The position numbers and the translations under genes were made by a program. DNA of 64,000 nt, taken from the NCBI RefSeq assembly GCF_035222375.1, contig NW_026946363.1, positions 3,100,001 through 3,164,000 on the forward strand. Reading direction: 5' to 3'. The stretch comes from Podospora pseudocomata. Its lineage: Eukaryota > Ascomycota > Sordariomycetes > Sordariales > Podosporaceae. Shown here piece by piece: positions 33,414 through 42,711 of the stretch (positions within the stretch are counted from its first letter, which is position 1; each line of letters starts with the position of its first letter). The notes beneath the pieces were generated by a model that ran no database searches, was not told the origin of the DNA, and saw only the letters and a list, made by a program, of their open reading frames with translations.

Positions 33414-36391
33414 ATTGGCAGTAGCGAGGCACGTCATGGAACAATGGAAGCACCTAAGGAGAGAGGCGACTGCACCGGGTTCACCTTTACTTTCTTCGTT
33501 ATTCGTCTCTCTTTCATAATAGGGATACGGGTTTCCATCACGCAGTTTTAATCCCCAATTTGTTGTTATAACAAAATTTCACCGGTCTTTTTTCGTTCTC
33601 ATTTCTCTCTGATTTGGCAAAAAAGGGCAACTGGAGTTTTGTTTGTGCATGTACATTACCCAAAAGGTCGTTTTAGTCAGGAGGGGGGAGGGGCTCGCCG
33701 TTCGTCATCGTCCTCCAACAGATAGGCCTCACCGATTTGCGCTTTTTTTCTGCAGTTGTTTTTCAGATTGGTGCTATTTGTTCGCTCGGGCCAGCTCAAC
33801 TTAGCGATGAACAAGAGGGAAGGGATAATTTGACGAGGGGGGGGGGAAAGGATTGAGTTGCTTTTGTGCTTTTCGCATCATGAAGAAAACAAACATGATT
33901 TGCAGCGGGGCGATGGATGGGAGGGAGGGGGAAGTATCTTAATGCTGGGTGAATTATCACGAAAGGGATGAGATGGGAATGGGAGTAGCTAGGGTTAGTT
34001 ACTACTACTACTGAAGATGGCGACAATCATGAGGCCTGGTCGTTTTTTCTTTTTGTGACTTGTTGAAAAGGAAGCTGGCTGGCTGGTAGAAGTTGCGACT
34101 TTGTGGTTGGGGGAAATATACTATTACATGAATGATGCATTACTTGTTGGTGATATTTGGACGTGAGTCATATGAAGAGTGCCATCTGTGGATTTCGTGC
34201 CAGTTACTGAGTGTTATGATAAAGGTAGGCATTTGGTGATGCTGGTTTGTTTTTGATGATGGTGAAAGATATACGAAGTGAGAATTGAAATGAAGCTGTG
34301 TGGCTGAGGTACAGGGTTATAGTATCATGGGTCTAAGATGCTGGTGGGTTGGAAAGGGAGGCTCATTTAACGTGACGGACTCCGAACCGTGGGGTGGGGG
34401 GGTTTGCCAAGGGTTTTTGACAGGAGATGAAATAATGACTTCTAGAAGGGGACTAGAAAGTTGGGTAGGGATGTTGGATACATACATTGTGGTATGGATG
34501 TTTGGTTTATATTTCGTCTTTAAGATGGTATATCGTGATGGTCATATAGATAGTGTTGACAAAACTGGGGACTGAAAACAGTGAAAAACCCCGCCATCTC
34601 TTGCAGCGGGTAAAGTTTGGGGTTTCGTACCCAGGTGCGTAGCGGTGGTGATGTGTTTCGTTTGAGATGCACCATGGGAAGGACAAATTTGGTACCCGAT
34701 GAGATGGGGGAGACCTTGGGGGCGGGGTAAATGGTGTGCTATGATGGTGTTTACAGATCGCTTTGACATTGACACTGGAAGTCTAACAACAAGAGGGGAT
34801 ATATCGAGAGCCATTTTGGACATCGATGCAGTGATGAGCGCGCCCTAACCAAAAATTTAGGCATTTGGTTCATCAGAAACGGTGTTACAATTATCGAGAA
34901 AGTCCGTCGTCTGTTTTATGCAACCAAGATGTCGGGGCTGGTGGCTGGTGGTGTACGACGGTTAAGTGGTGCAGCCAGCTGCTAGTTTAGGTAAGGCCCA
35001 TGACATCTAATTGGGCAGGCGTAATGCGATGGAACTGCGTGTCTTCTTTGCCTTCGCTTGCAGATTGGGGAAGCTGGGGGGAGGGGATGAGTGCTAATTC
35101 GTGGGGGTGAGGCAGCTGCGTACTAGTTCAGGGCTGAGGTGAGGCTTTTATGTATGCCCAACTTCTACACGTCATCAGCGAGGAGGCGGATAGGTTGTAA
35201 GAAATGGCGAGAATTGTTCCTTCTTATGCTTGAGGGGCTTGAGGGGAATGCGAAACGCCTCCTCATTGTTCGGAGTTTTGGGAGTGTGGGAAGGCGGAGT
35301 GGGGTTGCACATTTGATTTCCATCCCCCCCTGTTCCCATCGTGGTGCCTTAACCCCCGGATTTGTTTCGCATGCAAATTACCAGCCCCTCGGGGGAATGC
35401 CCTTGCTGCGAATGGCTTGGTTCCCGCCTTGTTTAATCGTTTCTTCAACGTCAAGTTTGATTGCGGCTTTTCAGCTTTCTCCTTTGTTGCATTTTCGACT
35501 CCAACTTTCCCGTGTGTTTTGTGTGTTTCTCTGTGTTGCTTGTAAGTGTGTTTGTGTTGTGTCTGTTTTCCCCGCCAACAACCAGACAACCAACAGCTAC
35601 ACACGGCAGACATTACACATTTCTCACGACTACATCGTTGGATTCCTTTTGTTTTCTGGGATCTTTTCTTTCGATTTGTCCGCCCTTTAACTGTTGGTTT
35701 TTGGGGGCCAATTGACCAAAAGAAAGCCGCATCGAATTCCCGGAAACGCGGGCTTATGGAGAGCTCCGGTTGAAGGCCTTCCGACGTTTCCTTAAACGAC
35801 CACGACTTCCCCCAAGAACACCAAGACCTGCCACGACACAACAGAGTGTGCATCTCATCCTACCTAACCATTCGAACCCCGCGATTCCCCTCCTTTTATA
35901 ATACGCACGATCAAGGCGCCGGATCTAGGGATTGGACCAAGAGCTGACGTGGCTGATCATTCGAGGCGCATCTGGGGCGCAGAAGGGACATTTTAGCTTT
36001 AAGCTTTCGAACGGTGTTCAACCCATCGTCCTCCTGGTCCCCCCCTCCGTTCCACCCTCAACGACTCAACGATTGACCGTCAACCACGACATTGGAACCT
36101 CGATTCAACAATCAATTCGACGTAACAGCCAACCCACCTGCGATATAGAACCTCGACACGATCTACTTTGCTCGCTATCTCACCCCAGCTGCTGCATGAC
36201 ATGCTAACGATTGCCTGTTTCGGTGGTGTGTCAACGACGGACGCTACGGAATCCTAAGCGAAAGGCGACCACGATTGACGACACCCCGAAACTGTGATCA
36301 TTCTTGGAGGATACATTGTCAGACATATTGTCGAAAAGAGGGACGAACTCGGTCCTAGAAAACGAATACTTACACGTCCGGTGGCTCAGCA
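33414..36391. other. 3-kb intergenic stretch with probable long 5' leader
   Basis: No gene is supported. A TATAATA at 35897-35903 lies about 490 bp before the next ATG, so the right part may be the long untranslated leader of the 452-aa gene. The left part (33500-34300) is T/G-rich 3' flank. Homopolymer G and T runs are frequent; no repeat family was recognised. Confidence 0.5.
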
Positions 36392-37750
36392 ATGTCATAC
36401 CTTTCCGCCGTCCAGTCGGCCCTCTTCTACTATCTGGCCTGCACACCATGTTACGCGTGCGTTGGAAACCACAAGGCGGCGAGACAGGCCAGGAAGGAGA
36501 GAGAAATGAAGGCACAAATCATCTTGGAGCAGCCACACTTGTACCGACATCCAGATCCATTCCAGACGAATCCCTACTGGGAAGAGGAAATTAAGATGGG
36601 TCCAAGCTTACCAAAGAAGGGGAAGAATATCGATCGGTCCAGCAAGAGCTTGAGTCAACGGCGCTTGGCAGCGGCGAGCAGGGACGGCGGTGCGAGTATA
36701 GGCGCGGGCAGCAGCGTGATGTTCAACATGGGGAGTCCAACATCTACCGTGGGGCCCAGACCTTCAGTCAGCACGACCATTGCCCCTACGGTGGTAGGAG
36801 ATGCGGAGATGGCGAGCCCGACGCTGAGCAAAACGATATCGGTATCGACCGCCGACGACTGGAATCTGAAGCCATACCAACGCGAGGATGAGGAACTTTG
36901 GGGGCACGAGTATGAGAGTCAGAGGAGGACGCAGAAGCTCGTGGATGCTCTTAAGCAGGCTGGCTCGTCTGCTGGGCGGTTTGTCGAGTCCAAGCTTGGC
37001 TTGGAGAAGCAGGTTACTGAGCAGGACCGATACGACTTTTACTTTGCACCGAAAAACCCACCAGTCAACGAATACCACCCACCGGTTGTCAGCAGCAAGC
37101 CCGCCCACAAGGATGGGCTTCGCTGGATGTTGCAGCCTCCGCCGCCCGCCAAGGTCATGGAGGGCAAGGTACCGGTTAGCAGAAGCGCGAGTTTGATGAG
37201 TGTGAACTCGAGAAGGACGGTATCGACAGTGGGAAGCGGGTCATTGGGCAGACTGGTTGGCGAGAAGGCTCTTGAGGCTAAGAGTCGGAGAGGCGAGACG
37301 CCATTCGACGACAGTTTGTCGTCCGCGTCGCTTGCTAGGACAAGGTCAAGAAGGACAACCGTTTCGACCGTGCGGACAAGAAGCCGTCGGACTACACGAG
37401 CGACCAGCTTCTCGACCGAATCCGATGACTCCTCTGACGATCTTCACCACCGAATGGCGAGAAGGAGAAACCACCGCCCAGTAGCCACTCCCGAAGTTGA
37501 CTCTGACGACGAGAAGGAATACAACACCAAGAGCATTGAGGCGGGTATTTCTGTCACCCCTCCCATGCCAACCCACCCAACACATGCTGCCCAAAAACCA
37601 AGACTGGCTACCATCCTCAGCTCTGCGGTCGTTGACCAGGTCCCATCATCACAAAAGACATCCTCTTCGCCACTTCAAGAAGTCACCAACAGCACAACAA
37701 CAGTCACGAATTCGAGATCAACAGAATCGTCTGGCAAGATCGCAGCTTGA
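36392..37750 (+). CDS. Fungal protein with N-terminal Cys motif, unknown function
   Basis: 452 aa, single exon. The N-terminus (MSYLSAVQSALFYYLACTPCYACVG) is a short hydrophobic stretch ending in CxxCxxC, like a lipid-modified (palmitoylated) or membrane-associating segment, followed at once by basic residues. Next comes the well-ordered block QPHLYRHPDPFQTNPYWEEEI, which I believe is conserved across Pezizomycotina. A second ordered block lies at about 155-250 (DDWNLKPYQREDEELWGHEYES, then DRYDFYFAPKNPPVNEYHPP). The last 200 residues are Ser/Arg/Thr-rich and probably disordered, with RTRSRRTT repeated twice. It is likely peripheral to the plasma membrane or endosome; the function is unknown. 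Confidence 0.88.
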   Translation: MSYLSAVQSALFYYLACTPCYACVGNHKAARQARKEREMKAQIILEQPHLYRHPDPFQTNPYWEEEIKMGPSLPKKGKNIDRSSKSLSQRRLAAASRDGGASIGAGSSVMFNMGSPTSTVGPRPSVSTTIAPTVVGDAEMASPTLSKTISVSTADDWNLKPYQREDEELWGHEYESQRRTQKLVDALKQAGSSAGRFVESKLGLEKQVTEQDRYDFYFAPKNPPVNEYHPPVVSSKPAHKDGLRWMLQPPPPAKVMEGKVPVSRSASLMSVNSRRTVSTVGSGSLGRLVGEKALEAKSRRGETPFDDSLSSASLARTRSRRTTVSTVRTRSRRTTRATSFSTESDDSSDDLHHRMARRRNHRPVATPEVDSDDEKEYNTKSIEAGISVTPPMPTHPTHAAQKPRLATILSSAVVDQVPSSQKTSSSPLQEVTNSTTTVTNSRSTESSGKIAA

Positions 37751-37829
37751 AAACATGAAAGGCTGATGATCATGTTTCCTTTTTTTTCGTTTCTTCCTTC
37801 TCTCAGTCTGTCTCTGGAAATTGGGAAAG

Positions 37830-37868
<39 letters not shown>

Positions 37869-38564
37869 TATTGGGTGTTTTTATTGAACCTCATCAGCAT
37901 ATTTTTTTTGTGTTTTTCTGTGGTATCGAAACCTCTCGCATTTGCACATCAAGGGGGTCGGCAGGGGGTATCGTCGTTTGTTTTGTTTCAAATACTACTA
38001 CTAGTTGTTTGTGCTGGGCGCTGGTGTTGGAGGAGTTTTTGTCTTTTTATGGGGCTACCTAGGCCATCTCGCCTGGAAGGGGCTATAAATGCAAAATTGC
38101 CTTTACTGTCATCCGTCTTTTACTTTTAATTCCGTTTTTGTTTCCTGTCAGCATTGCACCAAAGTAAGAGCATGCCCTTGGATTTTGTCTACTTGTTTAA
38201 CTGTCTCTCTCTCTATTGTTAGTGGTTGGCGCCTAGTTCCTAAACGTCTTTGGTCAAATATAGTGTTATGAAAAGGTGATGGGGTGGTTGTGGGGTGATG
38301 ATGAGGTTGATGGCGAAGGTAGCGTGGTAGAAATTGAAAGAATTATCATTACAATCAGGTGCCTGAACAACTTGACGAGTGATGCCATGCCTTGGCTGTT
38401 GGATGACTTCAGGCCAGCATAAGATTTGTCTGCTTTTTCTAGCTTCACAGTAAGATATTGGCTAGATTTCTACCCTCCAGCTTTCCGTTTGAACCCCATT
38501 CAGAATAGTAATACAAAACACCGATAACGCCCTTTTTTTTCGCTTTGATCATGGCAACAAAAGT
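37751..38564. other. Convergent 3' region
   Basis: Contains the 3' ends of the 452-aa gene and the Tma17-like gene, T-rich DNA and the ATC repeat. No gene is seen. Confidence 0.6.
37831..37868 (+). repeat. (ATC)n microsatellite
   Basis: Twelve perfect ATC units in the 3' flank of the 452-aa gene. One frame reads as poly-His and one as poly-Ser, but neither belongs to a gene. Confidence 0.95.
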
Positions 38565-39116
38565 TTACAAATGCATACCCCCCTCCTCATCATCCACACC
38601 CATATCCCTCATCCTCTCCTCCATCCTCCGTCTTAGTTCCTCATCACCGATCGAGCCCCCTTGTTGTGCTTGTCCACCCCCGGCAACATCATCCATCACC
38701 ACCTCCCCATTGACAATCCTCCCAGCCTGGAAAGTCCCATCCGTCCAGGCCGAGTGCCTTTCCCCATTTGTCTCTGCCACCACCCCAGGCTCTTGCTTGT
38801 CGAGTTTTCCTATTTCTTCTTTCGACTGGAACTCTGTCCAGCTGAGCCCGCGGGTCTCGACCTCTGCCTTGACGAGGCTGATGCGCTCTTGCATGCGGGC
38901 GATGACGATGTTGTTTTCGGAGATGGCTTCCACGCAGACGGGGTCGGGGGTACCGGAGGAGGGGTGGGCGAAGGGGTGGAGCTGCTCGTTGGAGTAGTCG
39001 AGGTGGGCGATTGAGTTGCGGAGCTCGAGGACTTTTAGGTGGAGGGAGGGGAGGGGGAGGGAGGGGAGGGCGGAGGCGAAGGCGGAGGGGGTTATGGGTG
39101 TGCTGGAGGATGACAT
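38565..39116 (-). CDS. tma17: Tma17/Adc17-like proteasome assembly chaperone
   Basis: 183 aa, single exon. In yeast, Tma17 is a stress-induced chaperone that helps pair the Rpt6 and Rpt3 ATPases of the 19S base. The diagnostic helical-hairpin pattern is present: LHLKVLELRNSIAHLDYSNE aligns with yeast IKTEIENSINHLQRSN, and VEAISENNIVIARMQERISL with YKDSVRENEIVLNNYNERVD. A short, variable, charged C-terminal tail follows (RRRMEERMRDMGVDDEEGG). The start is the first ATG after an A/C/T-rich leader; an upstream in-frame extension to 39380 is low-complexity and lies in the shared promoter. The assignment rests on remembered family patterns, not an alignment. The coding strand changes composition abruptly near 38840. 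Confidence 0.65.
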   Translation of the reverse strand: MSSSSTPITPSAFASALPSLPLPSLHLKVLELRNSIAHLDYSNEQLHPFAHPSSGTPDPVCVEAISENNIVIARMQERISLVKAEVETRGLSWTEFQSKEEIGKLDKQEPGVVAETNGERHSAWTDGTFQAGRIVNGEVVMDDVAGGGQAQQGGSIGDEELRRRMEERMRDMGVDDEEGGMHL

Positions 39117-39593
39117 TGTGGTTGTGGTTGGATAGAAGGGTTGGTGGTTAGGATTGGAGTTGTCGAGTTGAGGGGATTGGGAGTTGGGGAAAAAGACTGG
39201 GGGGCGTGGAGAGTGTGTGGTGTTTTGTTTGAAAGATTGACTGTTCTGTTTGATGGTGGAACGCTGCTGGATGGAAGAGCTTCGATTGATGGCGGCGGCG
39301 GCAAAACAGCCAGGGTCCCACGTGGAGCAGTCGCCCTCGCTCCCGCAGTGGGGTCGCTTGATGGAAGGTAATCTGACCAATCAGACACACCAATATTGCC
39401 GGGACGTGCCGGAAAGAAGTGGTGGGTTCAAAGGAACGCTTTCGATTTTCGTCTTTTCTTTTTGGTAGCGGAGGGCCCAAGCTTCCTGTTCCACCACATT
39501 CAACCCACCATTTCCCGCTCCACCAAAGCTTTCCCACAATTTGATGGTCAGTTTGCGCAGGTCGGCGCAACGGCTGGCGCCTGATTTGCGACA
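39117..39593. promoter_or_regulatory. Divergent promoter, Tma17-like / rhomboid, with paired CCAAT boxes
   Basis: 477 bp lie between opposing start codons. Two CCAAT pentamers at 39377-39381 and 39390-39394 are 13 bp apart on the plus strand, the site of the HapB/C/E (NF-Y-like) complex. A GGCGGCAAAA at 39296-39305 differs by one base from the yeast proteasome-associated control element GGTGGCAAA, of interest because the left gene looks like a proteasome chaperone. Confidence 0.45.
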
Positions 39594-41300
39594 ATGAGCT
39601 GCTCTTCACTGGGTGTGAATGCCTTCCGGCCCAGTGTCCAGTTAGCCACTCACCATCTTTCCAGACTCTCCCGTCCAGTGTCCACGCCGATCGTCTTTCC
39701 GGTCCGGTTTCTCTCGTCGACCCCTCCGCCATGTCATAGCCGACAGTTCCAGCATAGACGACGATCCAGTCGGAACATCACCAGTCACACCCTCCTCCGA
39801 AAGCCATTGCCGTGGCCGACAGCCGCGCAACGATTCGGGGTTCGAACGGTCTTTGGGGGGAGGATAGTATACAAGCACTACATCGAGCTGCCGCCCAATT
39901 ATACCGATGAGGATGGGTTGGATTTTACAAGCAAGGATCTCAGGCCTGAAGAAGTCCACGCGATCTTTGGGGACGATATTGATGCATACAATGCAAATAA
40001 ACTGCTAAAGATTATTCACGGCCGCCGCGTCGCTGGCAGTCTCGAAGACCCTACGGTTGCGGGCCGCTCCTACGGCTATACTGTGGAGCAACGGCAAAAG
40101 GCTCTTGCCTATCTTCGGGATCACTACCCAGTTGATGAGATTGCCAATGCTGGTCTGCGCGCTGAAGACGAGCTGGCGGCTCTGGAGGCGTTGGAGGAAG
40201 ACGCCACGCCCGAAACCACGGAGGAACTGGATGCCAAGAAGGTGCCGCGAGAACCGACCGGGAAGACCAATAAGCTGTACAAGGGCGCGATACAAAAGAA
40301 CAAGAGTGTCTATGGTGACAGTGTGGTGGAACAGCTCCGCATCGAAAACGAGGCGAAGTGGGCGGCCGAGAAGAAGCGTCTGGAGGAGGAAGAAGCAAAG
40401 AAGGCAGAGGAAAGGAACGGAGTTGCTGGTCCCCTCACGCCGCTCACCCATCCGGAAAAGTTTGGGAAACTCAGCCCTACGGTACAGAAATGGATCACGT
40501 CTGCTACGTCTGACTTGAAGGAACCACCGAAGCTGTCGGCTTGGCAGCGTCTTTGGCCTTCGGCAACGTTTGTGCTTGTGTTGCTTGGTGGCCTGGGGGT
40601 TTACGTTTATACCTACAAGCCGGCGAAGCGCAACGAACGCTGGTTTCCTGAGATTCCCCCAGCAGCTGCGACGGTTGGTGCGCTCATTCTTTTGAACACG
40701 TTGGTCCATGCGGCCTGGAAATTTCCCGCGCTGTGGGCGCCGTTCAACAAGTACTTGTTGATCACGCCGGCGGTTCCCAAACCGTTTGCTCTCCTTGGCG
40801 CCATGTTTTCTCACCAGGCGTTTGGTCACTTGGCGGTCAACATGGGCTTTCTATGGGTTGTTGGCACCTTGCTCCACGATGACATTGGACGGGCCAAGTT
40901 CCTTGGGCTTTACCTTGGGAGCGGTCTCGTGGCGGCGATGACTTCGATGACGGAGTTTGTGCTCCGCCAGAGGTGGAATATCAGCACGTTGGGAGCGTCG
41001 GGTGCGGTTTATGGTGCTATTGGAGCGTACTGCTGGATGCACCGGCTTGACGGCCACCGGATTTTTGGGTTCCCTCCCCCGCCGAGTGAAGGGTTGAAGG
41101 GGATTGTCTTTTTGGCCTTTGTTGTCGCGACGAACATCTCATTCTTGTTTTCGAGGGCTGCACGGAGCAGGATAGATGTTACGTCTCATTTTGCGGGGCT
41201 GGCGGCTGGCGTAGCTGCGGGAGAATGGATCTTGCGCAGGAAGGAGGCAGAGAAGAAGGCGAGGATGGAGCCGATGGCGGTTAGGGTGAGTAAGGTGTAA
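39594..41300 (+). CDS. pcp1: Mitochondrial rhomboid protease (Pcp1/Rbd1 type)
   Basis: Intramembrane serine protease of the mitochondrial inner membrane; relatives process Mgm1/OPA1 and cytochrome c peroxidase. 568 aa, one exon. The N-terminus is basic and rich in Ser/Arg (mitochondrial presequence). A soluble, charged matrix part follows (about 100-320, including a KRLEEEEAKKAEE coiled stretch), then a first TM (ATFVLVLLGGLGVYVY) and the rhomboid core: HQAFGHLAVNMGFLW (loop 1/TM2), catalytic Ser469 in TLGASGAVYG, and catalytic His532 in VTSHFAGLAAGVAAG. Both members of the Ser-His dyad and the GxxxG-type helix ends are present, so it looks active. It is longer than yeast Pcp1 (346 aa) because of the matrix extension. 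Regulated from a CCAAT-containing promoter shared with the Tma17-like gene. Confidence 0.93.
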   Translation: MSCSSLGVNAFRPSVQLATHHLSRLSRPVSTPIVFPVRFLSSTPPPCHSRQFQHRRRSSRNITSHTLLRKPLPWPTAAQRFGVRTVFGGRIVYKHYIELPPNYTDEDGLDFTSKDLRPEEVHAIFGDDIDAYNANKLLKIIHGRRVAGSLEDPTVAGRSYGYTVEQRQKALAYLRDHYPVDEIANAGLRAEDELAALEALEEDATPETTEELDAKKVPREPTGKTNKLYKGAIQKNKSVYGDSVVEQLRIENEAKWAAEKKRLEEEEAKKAEERNGVAGPLTPLTHPEKFGKLSPTVQKWITSATSDLKEPPKLSAWQRLWPSATFVLVLLGGLGVYVYTYKPAKRNERWFPEIPPAAATVGALILLNTLVHAAWKFPALWAPFNKYLLITPAVPKPFALLGAMFSHQAFGHLAVNMGFLWVVGTLLHDDIGRAKFLGLYLGSGLVAAMTSMTEFVLRQRWNISTLGASGAVYGAIGAYCWMHRLDGHRIFGFPPPPSEGLKGIVFLAFVVATNISFLFSRAARSRIDVTSHFAGLAAGVAAGEWILRRKEAEKKARMEPMAVRVSKV

Positions 41301-42711
41301 GTGGGTGTAAAGACTAGGTAGGAGTGGGAGTGTGTGTTGTTTCACAGGATATAAACTAGGGCTCATCTTGCATCACCAATGGGGAATTCTTTGTTGTATG
41401 GACACCTACAGAGAGAGAAACATGATTAAGGTCGCCTGCGGAACGCAAACCAACCTATCTGCAGACACGTTTTAATTCTCGCGATTTTGCTTACCAAGAC
41501 TGGAAACAGAAGGTTTTGTGTGTGCGTGTGTTGGGGCCGAATAACAATGAAGAAAAAGGGGGTGCTCAGGAGATGGGGTTTGTTTACAGATTTCCCATTC
41601 TGGACAATTTATCTCAGCTCCCTCCCTGTGCCGACTAGCCGGAATTGTAAAGGGGTGATTGGTCAATTAGCAATCGGTATTGCGGAAAGAAAGACTCCAC
41701 ATGAAGGAGAGCACAGGCGCTGACGCAAGAATGCGACGCCAAGAGAGCGAGGTTCACGATGATGGCTTTTTTTTTAGTTTTTTTTTGGGTTTTTTGGCAG
41801 GCCTCCAACATCTATTGCTTTGGTGAGAGATAACGGAAATTGGCGTGGAATGGGCCAATTACCCAACTACCCTACTGCACGAGCGGGGTTTCTGAGAGAA
41901 AGGAAGGGTTCTCCAATGTTCAGCTGCTACGGGGAGAGTGGTGATTACCTACCTAGCCCCGCCAGCCACCAACATGCTTGTCAGCCAGCCTTGGTTTGGA
42001 GGAGACGAACATTGTCCAACACCCCCTCCCTTTGGCTTCTTTCCCGCCCGTTTTGCCATCGCGGCACACAAAGCCGTGCCCCTTGAAATCTTGTGTTCCC
42101 TTATGATACTGACAGAGGGAAGACAGGGAGAATGACGTCTCCCCCGCTCGCGATCACAGGATAGCTTGGCATTTTCACCTTGGCCTGTTTTTCCTTGCTT
42201 CGAAGGGGTACTCGAGATCAAGCTTGATGGAATCGGGATCTAAGATATATCTGGGTGTAGGGGGGCGCCAAGTTAAGAAGGGACAAGGATAGGACATGCA
42301 GCCCGGGTTTCCCCCATCGTTGTGCTGTTTTCGCGCCGCAATTTCAAGGTATGGATATAAGGTGAGGTTGGGGAGGGAGGGGAGGGGTGAGGTCGGGATC
42401 GAAAATAAATACATACCTGGTAGTCTTACACACACACACACTCACACATCCCATTTGCGCCAGCCTCTTTTTTTTTCCCTCTCTTTCTTTCTTTCTTTCT
42501 TTCTTTGTTGACTTGTTGCTGTTTGGTTTCGAGAAGCTTTTTGCCAAACGTGCAATTCGACAAAGAGAGATAGATCTGTTGTTGATCTACTACATTGAAC
42601 TGATCTACCTTATACACCTCCCTCTCTGCGATTTTTTGTAAACAAAGTCGCACTTACCGACCTCAGGCGCAAAAAGTGTCGCGACGGCATATTGAGAACA
42701 CCCCGGTCGAG
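41301..42711. other. Intergenic with simple repeats near the right end
   Basis: No gene is supported. CA-rich (about 42430-42446) and (CTTT)n (42484-42506) tracts lie about 200-280 bp before the next start codon, followed by an A/T-rich leader. These pyrimidine tracts fit a fungal core promoter or leader. Confidence 0.55.
42484..42506 (+). repeat. (CTTT)n microsatellite
   Basis: Five to six tetranucleotide units in the probable promoter or leader of the PhoD-like gene. Confidence 0.85.

Noticed and set aside
35850-35900. GGTTCGAA-like B box on the minus strand
   Set aside because: No pairing T stem, no acceptor stem and no anticodon arm around it; not a tRNA.
37821-37869. Poly-His open frame over the ATC repeat
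   Set aside because: Product of a microsatellite in a 3' flank; the frame has no coding context.
40005-40829. 274-codon minus-strand open frame inside the rhomboid gene
   Set aside because: Antisense shadow of a well-identified coding region; Arg/Leu-rich with no family signal.
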